Assembly: GCA_017552165.1 (NCBI GenBank)
Contig: JAFZCF010000124.1
Location: 1 to 31,979, forward strand
Direction of reading: 5' to 3'
DNA length: 31,979 nucleotides
Source: Clostridia bacterium
Lineage (GTDB): Bacteria; Bacillota_A; Clostridia; Oscillospirales; CAG-272
Made by a program: the position numbers and the translations under genes. The notes under the pieces were generated by a model that saw only the letters and a list, made by a program, of their open reading frames with translations, did not search any database and was not told where the DNA came from. Positions 16,872 through 24,654 of this stretch are shown here, one piece after another; positions within the stretch are counted from its first letter, which is position 1; the number at the start of each line of letters is the position of its first letter.

Positions 16872-18287
16872 TCAGTCGGCAGCGCCTGCGTCCTCCGATA
16901 CCATCCCCGCGGCTTTCCCTCCGGCAAAGCCGGCGATCAGCGAGGTAATATCGATACCGGTCGACTCCTTTACTCCCTCTATCACCTGATTGGCGGTCGT
17001 CATTACGTCCTTTACGACCTTTGTGGCGTTTCCGTCACCGTACATGACTATCCTGTCGGTCTGTGCGAGCGGCTCGGCGGCATTCTTCACGACCTCGGGA
17101 AGGGCTTTAAGGTACATTTCAAGGACCGACGCTTCGCCCATTTTGCGCTGCGCCTCGGCTTTTTTCTCGATTGCCTCGGCCTCTGCAAGGCCCTTGGCCC
17201 TGATACCCTCGGCCTCCTGTTCCATAGCAAACCTCGCGGCCTCGGCGGCGACGCGCTTTGCCTGCGCCTCCTGCATCGCCTCGTATTTCTTTGCCTCGGC
17301 GTCCTTCTGACGGCGGATAAGATCTGCCTCCGCCTCTTTTTCCGCTTTGTATTTCATCGCGTCCGCCTGTTTTCTGATCTCGGCGTCGAGCTTTCTTTCA
17401 CGGAGCGCAATTTCCTTTTCGGCGAGCTCTGCCTCTTTTTCGCGGCGGGCAATATCGGCGTTTGCGCGGGTGACCTCGATGGTCTTGCGCTGCGCCTCCT
17501 GCTGGATGTTGTACGCGGCGTCGGCCTCGGCGCGCTTGTTGTCCGCCATGACCTTCATATCCGACTGCTGTACCGCGAGCGCCGCGTCCTGTTCGGCAAT
17601 AAGCTTCTCCGCTTCGACCTTTACGGCGTTTGCCTCCTGCTGTGCGTTTGCCGTCGCGATCGCTATGTCACGCTGGGCGTTCGCCTTGGCAATCTGAGCG
17701 TTTTTCCTTATCTGCTCGACGTTGTCGATACCCATATTCTCTATCGTACCGGCGGCGTCCTTGAAATTCTGGATGTTGAAGTTTACGACCTCAATCCCGA
17801 GCTTTTCCATGTCCGGAACGACGTTTTCGGTTATCTTTTTGGCAACGCCCTGCCTGTCCTGGACCATTTCCTTGAGGCCGACGGAGCCGACAATCTCGCG
17901 CATGTTGCCCTCGAGCACCTGCGTCACCAGCATCACGAGCTCGTTTCTGTTCATGCCGAGGAGAGACTCCGCGGCTTTTTCGAGAAGCTTGGGATTGGAA
18001 CTGACCTTGACGTTGGCCACGCCGTCGACAGTCACGTTGATGAACTCGTTCGTCGGGACCGCCTCGGACGTCTTAACGTCGACCTGCATGACCCTCAGGG
18101 ATATTTTGTCGACTCTTTCGAAGAACGGGAATCTCCAGCCCGCTCTACCTATGAGGATCCTTTTCTTGCCGAGACCCGAGATGATATAAGCGACGTCTGG
18201 CGGGGCTTTCAGGTATCCGGCGGCAAACAGCATGGCTGCTACGATGGCAGCCGCAACTATGATTGAGATAATAACGATGGGCGGCAT
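16872..18287 (-). CDS. Flotillin-like protein
   Basis: A 471-residue protein: N-terminal membrane anchor (about residues 4-24), SPFH domain (AGYLKAPPDVAYIISG, then RFPFFERVDKISLRVMQVDV and KTSEAVPTNEFINVTVDGVA), and a long Ala/Glu/Lys/Arg coiled coil (about 200-400) with repeated EAE/AEA units. The C-terminal flotillin tail includes QTDRIVMYGDGNATKVV. Flotillins of the FloT/YuaG type scaffold functional membrane microdomains. Its ribosome binding site (AGGAGAA) lies inside the end of the DUF1836 gene, one base away. The coiled-coil composition creates long open frames on the opposite strand that are not genes. Confidence 0.93.
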   Translation of the reverse strand: MPPIVIISIIVAAAIVAAMLFAAGYLKAPPDVAYIISGLGKKRILIGRAGWRFPFFERVDKISLRVMQVDVKTSEAVPTNEFINVTVDGVANVKVSSNPKLLEKAAESLLGMNRNELVMLVTQVLEGNMREIVGSVGLKEMVQDRQGVAKKITENVVPDMEKLGIEVVNFNIQNFKDAAGTIENMGIDNVEQIRKNAQIAKANAQRDIAIATANAQQEANAVKVEAEKLIAEQDAALAVQQSDMKVMADNKRAEADAAYNIQQEAQRKTIEVTRANADIARREKEAELAEKEIALRERKLDAEIRKQADAMKYKAEKEAEADLIRRQKDAEAKKYEAMQEAQAKRVAAEAARFAMEQEAEGIRAKGLAEAEAIEKKAEAQRKMGEASVLEMYLKALPEVVKNAAEPLAQTDRIVMYGDGNATKVVKDVMTTANQVIEGVKESTGIDITSLIAGFAGGKAAGMVSEDAGAAD

Positions 18288-18288
18288 T

Positions 18289-18873
18289 TTATTGTTCTCC
18301 TTTGCCTTTTATTTTTGTCCTGATGTTTTCGAGCAGGTCATGCGCGATCCTGCTCATCTCCGCCGAGCGATACGCGTAAAACATTGTTTTGAGTATCTCG
18401 GCGACGGTTTCCCTGTCCTCCGCTCTGAGAAAAGTCAGATCCTCGGTTATGGACTGGGCGTTTGCGCTTAGCTTGGCAGGGTTAAGGGCTCCCTCGTTCA
18501 TTGCGCACAGCTCTGCAAAACAGCCGTACAGCACGTCGTCGGGGATCAGATCGTCCCCTTCGTCCGAGAGATCGCCGTTTACGCTCGACAGCATGTCGGT
18601 GATCTCGCCTATCTGCATCGTGTCGCTCAGCATATTTATTATGATGAACCTGCAGAGCTGTCTCTTCGTATACTGCTTGTTTTCCGAATGAGACACGAAT
18701 CCGCGAGCGATCCAGTTCTGTATCGAATACGGTTCAATGCCTGTAAGCGCGATAACCTGTGACCTGTAAATATCCCCTCCGGCGAAGATGTGATCGAGCG
18801 CGTCGTTTATTCTTCGTCGGTTCACGACGTCGGTCATGATCGTCGTTCCGGGAAAACAGTTCTTTTTTTCCAT
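18289..18873 (-). CDS. DUF1836 family MerR-like regulator
   Basis: A 194-residue protein that fits the DUF1836 family of Firmicutes, which has a MerR-like helix-turn-helix. The stretch TDVVNRRRINDALDHIFAGG leads to a recognisable DNA-binding pattern, QVIALTGIEPYSIQNWIARG followed by basic KQYTKRQLCRFIIINML (about 36-80). The second half is acidic and helical. The start ATG 18873 has GGCGGTGAG upstream. It is the first gene of an operon with two SPFH proteins, and its promoter is flanked by an inverted repeat that it may bind itself. DUF1836 proteins have no well-established function that I know of. Confidence 0.8.
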   Translation of the reverse strand: MEKKNCFPGTTIMTDVVNRRRINDALDHIFAGGDIYRSQVIALTGIEPYSIQNWIARGFVSHSENKQYTKRQLCRFIIINMLSDTMQIGEITDMLSSVNGDLSDEGDDLIPDDVLYGCFAELCAMNEGALNPAKLSANAQSITEDLTFLRAEDRETVAEILKTMFYAYRSAEMSRIAHDLLENIRTKIKGKGEQ

Positions 18874-18905
18874 TTTCTCACCGCCTTTCCGCGTCCGTTT
18901 ATATG

Positions 18906-18934
18906 ATTATATCACGCAGTCAAGTGATTGTCAA
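18906..18934 (-). promoter_or_regulatory. Sigma-A promoter of the DUF1836-flotillin-SPFH operon
   Basis: Perfect TTGACA (18929-18934), 17-base spacer and TATAAT (18906-18911) on the - strand, 33 bases before the start codon. Confidence 0.88.
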
Positions 18935-18949
18935 TACCCTTTGCGTGAT
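18911..18949. promoter_or_regulatory. Inverted repeat spanning the DUF1836 promoter (candidate operator)
   Basis: ATCACGCA at 18911-18918 and its exact complement TGCGTGAT at 18942-18949 are 31 bases apart centre to centre, close to three helical turns. One arm touches the -10 box, the other lies just upstream of the -35 box. A further ATCAC lies between them on the - strand. The placement suits a repressor dimer bridging the promoter. Confidence 0.5.
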
Positions 18950-18954
18950 TTTTC

Positions 18955-18986
18955 AAAAAAAATTTCCCGGCGCCGCCGGCGCCGGG
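18955..18986 (-). terminator. Intrinsic terminator of the citrate-synthase-like gene
   Basis: A 9-bp GC-only stem (18966-18974 with 18978-18986) around a 3-base loop, followed on the - strand by eight T (18962-18955). It begins 6 bases after the stop codon of the gene. Confidence 0.88.
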
Positions 18987-18991
18987 ATATT

Positions 18992-20452
18992 TCATTTGTC
19001 TTCGCTTTCCGAAACGTGAATGTTTATCGTCGAGAGACGGCGGTATTCCTTGAAATCGAGCTTCCTGAGTATCGTTTCGAGCTCCTGGTCGCCCATCGCG
19101 GTGTTCCTGCCTTCCGCGTAAAGCTGATCGACCTTTTCTTTTATCTTTGCGACTATCGGCGCGTGTTTGTCGATAACGTCATCGCCTTTCAGTCTGAAAT
19201 ACCCGTTCAGCCAGAACGCTATGCCGGCAAGGCCGCTGTGCGAATCTACGGCAACGGCCGCAGGCCTGCCGAGGATCTTTTCCGTATCGAAAATATTGTA
19301 GATCTCGGGATCCTTGAGCATGCCGTCCGCGTGGATGCCGGCGCGGGTGACGTTGAAATTACGTCCGACAAAAGGCGTGCGGGGCGGGATATCGTATCCG
19401 ATTTCGTTTTCAAAATACTCAGCGATCTCCGTTATGACTTTCAGATCCATCCCGTCGGTTGTTCCTCTGAGAGCCGCGTATTCCACCGCCATCGCCTCGA
19501 GCGGGCAGTTCCCCGTTCTCTCTCCTATACCGAGAAGCGCGCAGTTTACGCCGGAACATCCGTAAAGCCACGCGGTGGAGGCGTTGTTGACCACCTTGTA
19601 GAAATCGTTGTGCCCGTGCCATTCGAGCAGTTCGCTCGGGAAACCCGCGTAGTGCTGGAGACCGTAAATGATACCGGGAACGGATCTCGGCAGAGCGGCA
19701 CCGGGAAAAGTCACGCCGTAACCCATCGTGTCACAGGCGCGAATCTTGATCGGCACACCGCTTTCGTCCATAAGAGTGCGCAGCGCCTCCGCGAAAGGAA
19801 CGACGAACCCGTAGTAATCCGCCCTTGTAATATCCTCAAAGTGACACCTCGGACGTATGCCGAAGCTCAGCATTTCCTTTACGATTCCAAGATATTTATC
19901 CAGCGCCTGAGCCCTCGTGAGACCCATTTTGTTGTATATATGATAATCGGAGCAGGAAACGAGGACGCCGCTTTCCTTTATGCCGAGACTCTTTATAAGC
20001 TCAAAATCCTTGGTGTTTGCGCGGATCCAGCTCGTGACCTCCGGAAATTCGTAGCCGAGCGAGAGGCACTCCTCAACGGCGCGCCTGTCCTTTTCGGAAT
20101 ATACGAAAAATTCGCTCTGTCTGACGAGACCGTTTTCCCCGCCGAGACGGTGAAGCAATTTGAATATTTCGATTATCTGGCCGACCGTAAAGGGCGACGT
20201 GGACTGCTGTCCGTCGCGGAAAGTCGTGTCGGTTATCCAGATATGCTCCGGCATATTGATCGGAACGTAACGGTGGTTGAACGAAATCTTCGGTATGCTT
20301 TCATAATCAAAAAGATGCCGGTAGAGATTCGGTGTTTCCCTGTCCTGCAGCTGATATCGGTACGCCGACTGTTCGAGAAGATTGGTCGCTTCGGAGAACT
20401 CAAGCCGGGAGGAATCGCGGTTATTCGGAATTTTTTCTTCTGACATTTTCAT
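18992..20452 (-). CDS. Homocitrate/2-isopropylmalate synthase-family protein, candidate Re-citrate synthase
   Basis: A 486-residue TIM-barrel enzyme of the HMGL/isopropylmalate synthase superfamily. The active-site motif WITDTTFRDGQQS has Arg79 and Asp80, and HGHND (residues 279-283) supplies metal ligands; ACDTMGYGV and GERTGNCPLEAM are also conserved. It is not canonical LeuA (no LeuA regulatory domain) or NifV by length, and its N-terminal extension (SSRLEFSEATNLLEQSAYRY) is typical of a clostridial group often annotated as isopropylmalate or homocitrate synthase. The Re-face citrate synthase of Clostridium kluyveri belongs to this superfamily, so citrate formation from acetyl-CoA and oxaloacetate is a reasonable proposal. 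It is monocistronic, with its own promoter and terminator. Two start codons (20452 and 20446) are possible; no strong ribosome binding site decides. Confidence 0.75.
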   Translation of the reverse strand: MKMSEEKIPNNRDSSRLEFSEATNLLEQSAYRYQLQDRETPNLYRHLFDYESIPKISFNHRYVPINMPEHIWITDTTFRDGQQSTSPFTVGQIIEIFKLLHRLGGENGLVRQSEFFVYSEKDRRAVEECLSLGYEFPEVTSWIRANTKDFELIKSLGIKESGVLVSCSDYHIYNKMGLTRAQALDKYLGIVKEMLSFGIRPRCHFEDITRADYYGFVVPFAEALRTLMDESGVPIKIRACDTMGYGVTFPGAALPRSVPGIIYGLQHYAGFPSELLEWHGHNDFYKVVNNASTAWLYGCSGVNCALLGIGERTGNCPLEAMAVEYAALRGTTDGMDLKVITEIAEYFENEIGYDIPPRTPFVGRNFNVTRAGIHADGMLKDPEIYNIFDTEKILGRPAAVAVDSHSGLAGIAFWLNGYFRLKGDDVIDKHAPIVAKIKEKVDQLYAEGRNTAMGDQELETILRKLDFKEYRRLSTINIHVSESEDK

Positions 20453-20482
20453 TTTACCGTCGCCTGATGTGATATAGGAGAT

Positions 20483-20511
20483 ATTATACCACCGAAGTTG
20501 AATAATTGCAA
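20483..20511 (-). promoter_or_regulatory. Promoter of the citrate-synthase-like gene
   Basis: TTGCAA (20506-20511), 17-base spacer and TATAAT (20483-20488) on the - strand, with GGTGG before the -10 box. The -35 is weaker than in the other promoters of the window. Confidence 0.7.
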
Positions 20512-20531
20512 GCGCAAAATTTCATTTCTGC

Positions 20532-20558
20532 AAAAATTAAGGGCGGCCGCGGCCGCCC
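20532..20558 (-). terminator. Intrinsic terminator of galM
   Basis: An 8-bp GC-only stem (20541-20548 with 20551-20558, part of a longer perfect palindrome), followed on the - strand by TTAATTTTT (20540-20532). It lies 5 bases after the galM stop codon. Confidence 0.82.
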
Positions 20559-20563
20559 CGTAT

Positions 20564-21595
20564 TCATTTTTCAATGCCGAAGACGTACTTTGTCGTCGAG
20601 CGGTACTTTCTTCCCGCCCTCGTGAAACGCTGTTTCAGCGACTTGCGGTTCGGGAGATCCGGCGGGTTCTGAGTTTCGAGGCAGAGCGCGTGGAGTTTTC
20701 TCTGAGGCACGCCGCCCTTGAACTTCGTCGGGCCGTCCATGCCGACCGCCGTGTAGAGCTGAACGCACGGAAGATCGGTATAAACGTCCATACGTCTGCC
20801 GCTGCCGGGATCCTTGTACGTGACCCCGTGGCGGAGCGCGCCGGTCTTCGCCGCGCCGTTGATGTGGAAATTGTGATCGTAAGGTCCGGAGATCTTTCTC
20901 AGCCGCCTGAAATCGAAAGACGTGCTTTCGACGCTCGCCGGCTTATCTTTCGGGATAAGCGCCTCGTCCACGTCGTCGTAATAATCCGCCTCGATTTTGA
21001 GCTTCTGATCCATCACGGAGCCGCCGTCGTAACCGTTGAGGTTGAAATACGCGTGGTTCGTGAGGTTTATATAGGTGTCGGCGTCTGTTTTAGCTTCGTA
21101 TTTTATTTCAAGAGAATCGTCGTCGGCGAAAGTATATTTCACCTTGACCTCGAGGTTCCCGGGATAGCCCTCCTCCATGTCGGGCGAAAAGAGCGAAAGG
21201 AAGAGCGAATCGGATCCGTTTCCCGATCTCGTTTTGACTTTCCAGATCTTTCTGTTAAAACCGACGTTTCCGCCGTGCAGATGTCCGCGGCCCGCCTCGT
21301 TGCTCGCGACGGAATAGAACTTTTTGCCTATCCTGAATCCGCCGCCGGATATCCTGTTTCCGCATCTTCCGACGAGACTCCCGGTGTAGGACGCTCTGTC
21401 GGCGATATAATCCTCTACGGTGTCGAAGCCGCAGACCACATCCCCGAACTTGCCGTTTTTATCCGGCACGACGAGACTCTGAATTATCCCGCCGTAGTTC
21501 AGGATTGTGACGCTGCTGCCTTTTTTATTCGTCAGCCGGTAAGCGAAAACTTTTTCGCCGCCGTACGTTCCGAAAATTTTTTTCTCTATGCTCAT
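20564..21595 (-). CDS. galM: Aldose 1-epimerase (galactose mutarotase)
   Basis: A 343-residue protein, the family length, interconverting alpha and beta anomers of aldoses. Seen: ILNYGGIIQSLVVPDKNG, GRCGNRISGG (Asn80, Arg81), HLHGGN (His107), the catalytic base region LTNHAYFNLNG (His181) and the catalytic glutamate in CLETQNPPD (Glu307). ATG 21595 has GAGGAGGA upstream. It has its own promoter and terminator, divergent from the methyltransferase operon. No galactose or other sugar-utilisation genes are adjacent. Confidence 0.95.
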   Translation of the reverse strand: MSIEKKIFGTYGGEKVFAYRLTNKKGSSVTILNYGGIIQSLVVPDKNGKFGDVVCGFDTVEDYIADRASYTGSLVGRCGNRISGGGFRIGKKFYSVASNEAGRGHLHGGNVGFNRKIWKVKTRSGNGSDSLFLSLFSPDMEEGYPGNLEVKVKYTFADDDSLEIKYEAKTDADTYINLTNHAYFNLNGYDGGSVMDQKLKIEADYYDDVDEALIPKDKPASVESTSFDFRRLRKISGPYDHNFHINGAAKTGALRHGVTYKDPGSGRRMDVYTDLPCVQLYTAVGMDGPTKFKGGVPQRKLHALCLETQNPPDLPNRKSLKQRFTRAGRKYRSTTKYVFGIEK

Positions 21596-21633
21596 TTGAA
21601 ATCCTCCTCAGATGTTAATCGGGCACGTTTGGT

Positions 21634-21662
21634 ATTATACCCGAAACACCCCGTTTTGTCAA
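21634..21662 (-). promoter_or_regulatory. Sigma-A promoter of galM
   Basis: Perfect TTGACA (21657-21662), 17-base spacer and TATAAT (21634-21639) on the - strand. Its -35 box lies 18 bases from the -35 box of the divergent methyltransferase promoter. Confidence 0.87.
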
Positions 21663-21692
21663 TCTTAAAACAATGTTTTCTTGACAAAAACG
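21652..21692. repeat. Nested palindrome between the galM and methyltransferase promoters
   Basis: CGTTTTGTCAA (21652-21662) mirrors TTGACAAAAACG (21681-21692) with one base inserted. Inside it, AAAAC (21667-21671) mirrors GTTTT (21675-21679). All arms share one centre near 21673. Part of the symmetry comes from the two -35 boxes themselves. Confidence 0.5.
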
Positions 21693-21709
21693 GCGTTTGA
21701 TGCTATACT
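21681..21709 (+). promoter_or_regulatory. Sigma-A promoter of the methyltransferase-lipoprotein-alr operon
   Basis: TTGACA (21681-21686), 17-base spacer and TATACT (21704-21709), 25 bases before the first start codon. Confidence 0.85.
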
Positions 21710-21734
21710 GAATCAGTTCTAAGGAGGCGACGGC

Positions 21735-22475
21735 ATGCGGCAGTATTCGATTCTCGCAGATTTTTACGACAAGCTGAATTCCGATTTCGACTACGGCGGA
21801 TACGCCCGGATGGCGGACCGGCTTTTCCGTATGAACGGAATTATCCCCGGCGATCTCGTGCTCGATCTCGCCTGCGGGACCGGCAACCTGACGGTCCGTC
21901 TGTCTGAGCTCGGATATAATATGATAGGCGCGGACGTGTCGCCCGAAATGCTCGGCGTCGCCCGCGAAAAGGCGGGAGACGAGATACTTTTCATAAATCA
22001 GGACATGAGGAGCTTTGAGCTTTACGGGACCGTCAAGGCCGTCGTATGCTCTCTCGACAGCGTCAATTATCTCCTGAAACGGAAAGATCTCCTCGACTGC
22101 TTCTCCGCGGTGCACAATTATCTCGAACCTGACGGCCTGTTCATTTTTGACGTGAACACGAAGTACCGGTTCGAAAACGTCTATTCCGACAGAGATTATA
22201 TTCTCGAGGATGACGGCATATTCTGCGGCTGGAGAAACGTTTATAACGGAAAAACGGGTGTTTGCGACTTTTTTCTCACGCTGTTTGCCGAAGAAAACGG
22301 AGAAATAAAGCGCTTTGACGAGCATCAGCGTGAACGCGCATGGTCGGAAAGGACTCTCAGAAACGTCCTTGAGCAAACAGGTCTTGCCGTCACGGGTATC
22401 TATTCAGATTTCGATCTCTCGCCCGTCGGGGAGCGCGACGAGAAAATGTTTTTTGTGTGCAGGTGCCGGAAATGA
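21735..22475 (+). CDS. Class I SAM-dependent methyltransferase
   Basis: A 246-residue protein. Motif I for S-adenosylmethionine binding is LVLDLACGTGN (residues 41-51), motif II has Asp67 in GADVSPEML, and a post-motif region reads INQDMRSFEL. The remainder (ICGW-like FCGWRNVYNG, then FDEHQRERAW) resembles the UbiE/Methyltransf_25 group common in Firmicutes, whose substrates are mostly unknown. AAGGAGG sits at 21721-21727 before ATG 21735. It is the first gene of a three-gene operon and overlaps the lipoprotein start by ATGA. The substrate cannot be read from the sequence. Confidence 0.9.
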   Translation: MRQYSILADFYDKLNSDFDYGGYARMADRLFRMNGIIPGDLVLDLACGTGNLTVRLSELGYNMIGADVSPEMLGVAREKAGDEILFINQDMRSFELYGTVKAVVCSLDSVNYLLKRKDLLDCFSAVHNYLEPDGLFIFDVNTKYRFENVYSDRDYILEDDGIFCGWRNVYNGKTGVCDFFLTLFAEENGEIKRFDEHQRERAWSERTLRNVLEQTGLAVTGIYSDFDLSPVGERDEKMFFVCRCRK

Positions 22476-23512
22476 AAAGAACGCTTGCCTTTATACTTAT
22501 ATTCTTCTGCATATTCGCCTCCTCGTCATGCTCCAAAGCGTGGCAGGGATACGAAAACGAAGATCTTGACAAATACATAGCCTACGGCGAACTGAAAAAA
22601 ATCCGCTACGCAGACGCCGAGGTATCTGACGAAGACGTTGAAAAAGAACTAACCTCCCGGCTTGAAAAACTTGCGACGGAAATTCCGGCTTCGGAGCCCT
22701 TCGGCGACGGCCGATCGGCGCTTGTCAGCGCGTTCCCGACGGTTAACGGCGAACAGTATCCGGAGGCCGCGCTGACGGATATTCTCGTCATCGCCGGGCA
22801 GACCGGGGACGCGGTGAGAAAAGCCATCTCAGACGCTCTTTACGGAAAATCGGCCGGCGAGGAAAGCACGGTCAGGATATCCGTCCCGGCGGGCTATTTC
22901 AGGAATATCCCCTCCGGATTTGTCGCGGATTATTCAGTCAGCATACAGCAGGTCTACGATCACGTTTTGCCCGAACTGACCGACGAGGTCTGCTCGATAA
23001 TCAACCCGGGAAGCTCCGGGCCCGCGTTTATAAGAAACGAAATTAAAGTTCAGCTGAAGGAAGAGGCCGAAAACGAGCTGCGCGAAGCGGCGGGCTTTGA
23101 AGCATGGAACGAGTATCTCGCGACAGCGTATATCAAAAGCCTTCCGTACGAGGTGTACATCGGCTTTTACAACAATCTCGAGTACCCGTACACGGTGCTT
23201 GCCGAGGCCGCCGAAAAATCGCTTGAGCAGTATATTACCGAAGACTGCGGCATGACGAAAAAAGAGTTCGAGCTCGGGCTCTCTTCAAAAGCGCTCGAAA
23301 AGACCAAAAACGCCCTCCTCGTCTACGTCACGGCAAAAAACGCAGGAATAGTTTGCGACGACATTAAGCTGCTGTCCTATGCAGAGTCCGTTGCCGGGAA
23401 ATCGGACGGAGAATTTGAAAACGGAGAAAGCTATATCAACTATATCGGCGAGGATCAGGCAAGATGCGACTGTCTCCTTGAGATGATATTTGATTATTAC
23501 ACCGAAAAATGA
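22472..23512 (+). CDS. Trigger-factor-like lipoprotein (extracellular foldase candidate)
   Basis: A 346-residue protein from ATG 22472, which overlaps the methyltransferase stop; an upstream in-frame start at 22457 would lie inside that gene. Residues 1-19 form a signal peptide (MKRTLAFILIFFCIFASSS) followed by Cys20, a probable but imperfect lipobox. The mature part resembles trigger factor without its ribosome-binding domain: VSDEDVEKELTSRLEKL (51-67) matches the entry into the PPIase region, GKSAGEESTVRISVPAGYF (125-143) matches the FKBP-like strand pattern, and HVLPELTDEV (164-173) matches the start of the C-terminal chaperone arms. The second half is helical and acidic. A PrsA-like surface folding role is inferred. 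Loop residues typical of an active FKBP isomerase are not evident. Confidence 0.7.
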   Translation: MKRTLAFILIFFCIFASSSCSKAWQGYENEDLDKYIAYGELKKIRYADAEVSDEDVEKELTSRLEKLATEIPASEPFGDGRSALVSAFPTVNGEQYPEAALTDILVIAGQTGDAVRKAISDALYGKSAGEESTVRISVPAGYFRNIPSGFVADYSVSIQQVYDHVLPELTDEVCSIINPGSSGPAFIRNEIKVQLKEEAENELREAAGFEAWNEYLATAYIKSLPYEVYIGFYNNLEYPYTVLAEAAEKSLEQYITEDCGMTKKEFELGLSSKALEKTKNALLVYVTAKNAGIVCDDIKLLSYAESVAGKSDGEFENGESYINYIGEDQARCDCLLEMIFDYYTEK

Positions 23513-24648
23513 CTCTTACCACAGACAGAAACGAAATAAAAAAATCCCGCACCTGGATCGAGATCGACACCCGGGCGCTCAGGAAAAACGTTGAAACTAT
23601 AAGAAAAATATCCGGCTGCCGCAAAATGATGGTTGCCGTCAAGGCAGACGCCTACGGCCACGGAGCGGTTGAGGTCGCATCGGTTCTGTCCGACGTTTCC
23701 GAGATGTTTGCCGTCGCGGCGCCCTGCGAGGCGCTTGAGCTCCGCCGCGCCGGGATCGAAAACGACATCCTCATCCTCAGCGGCGCGTCCCCCTGCGCGA
23801 TACCCGAAATACTCGAAAACGGCGTTATTCCCACGATGTTCGACGTCGATTCAGCCCGAGTTATTTCGGAAGAAGCCGAAAAGCTCGGGATAAAAGCAGA
23901 CGTTTTCATAGCCGTCGATACCGGCATGAGCCGCATCGGCGTCTCGTCCGATGAAAAGGGCGCAGCCATTACTGCCGAAATTTCTTCGCTTAAAAACATA
24001 CGGATAAAAGGCGTTTTTACGCATCTTGCGAGGGCCGACGAAGAGGATAAAAGCACGACGCTCGCTCAGCTGTCGGCGTTTGCACGCTTCACCTCCCTGC
24101 TTGACGGTCTCGGCGTTGAATACGGTGAAACAAGCATTTCAAACAGCGCCGCTGCGCTGACGATGAACATTCCGCAGGACATCGTCCGCGGAGGTATCGC
24201 CGTTTACGGGATAGCCCCGTCGGACGAGGTCCCGCTCCCCGACGAAATAAAGCCCGTCATGTCGATGCGCTCGCGGATCGAGCAGATAAAAAAGGTCCCC
24301 GCGGGAACGGGAGTCAGCTACGGACACACGTTTGTCACGAAAAGACCGACAAAACTCGCGACCGTATACTGCGGATATGCGGACGGGTATCCGCGCGCGC
24401 TTTCAGGCAAAGGCAGAGTCCTTGTAAGAGCGCAGTACGCGCCGATCGTCGGGCGGATATGCATGGATCAATTCATGGTTGACGTGACCGACACGGAGGG
24501 GGTCGAAAAAGACGACGTGGTCACTTTGTTCGGAAAAGACGGCGACAATGAGATCGGCGTCGGGGAGATCGCAAAGCTCAGCGGAACGATTACTTATGAA
24601 ATACTCGCGGGTTTTTCTTCCCCGCGAGTACCTAAAATCTATTTATAA
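23509..24648 (+). CDS. alr: Alanine racemase
   Basis: A 379-residue PLP enzyme giving D-alanine for peptidoglycan. The PLP lysine is Lys45 in VAVKADAYGHG, and the second catalytic base is the tyrosine in GVSYGHTF. VYCGYADGYPR and VGRICMDQFMVDVT are family signatures, and the length is standard. The start ATG overlaps the lipoprotein stop (ATGA), so all three genes of the operon are translationally coupled. The end of the gene contains a GC-rich inverted repeat (24602-24611 with 24621-24630); the terminator follows the stop codon. Confidence 0.96.
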   Translation: MTLTTDRNEIKKSRTWIEIDTRALRKNVETIRKISGCRKMMVAVKADAYGHGAVEVASVLSDVSEMFAVAAPCEALELRRAGIENDILILSGASPCAIPEILENGVIPTMFDVDSARVISEEAEKLGIKADVFIAVDTGMSRIGVSSDEKGAAITAEISSLKNIRIKGVFTHLARADEEDKSTTLAQLSAFARFTSLLDGLGVEYGETSISNSAAALTMNIPQDIVRGGIAVYGIAPSDEVPLPDEIKPVMSMRSRIEQIKKVPAGTGVSYGHTFVTKRPTKLATVYCGYADGYPRALSGKGRVLVRAQYAPIVGRICMDQFMVDVTDTEGVEKDDVVTLFGKDGDNEIGVGEIAKLSGTITYEILAGFSSPRVPKIYL

Positions 24649-24654
24649 ACCCGT

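Noticed and set aside
16527..18266. A long open frame on the + strand (about 579 codons) opposite the two SPFH genes
   Set aside because: It arises from the Ala/Glu/Lys-rich coiled coils read in reverse, runs across two real genes, has no ribosome binding site and no recognisable domain.
16872..18287. The flotillin-SPFH pair considered as a phage-defence or toxin system
   Set aside because: No nuclease, toxin or sensor domain is present in the operon; membrane-scaffold function explains the genes better.
18836..20443. A 535-codon open frame on the + strand opposite the citrate-synthase-like gene
   Set aside because: The - strand protein has clear family motifs, promoter and terminator; the antisense product is Arg/Val-rich without any motif.
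20498..21700. A 400-codon open frame on the + strand opposite galM
   Set aside because: It is a reverse-strand shadow of galM with no ribosome binding site, and it runs through the galM terminator and promoter.
24602..24630. An inverted repeat near the end of alr considered as its terminator
   Set aside because: It lies within the coding sequence and is not followed by a T-run; the hairpin at 24655-24674 with its T-rich tail fits better.
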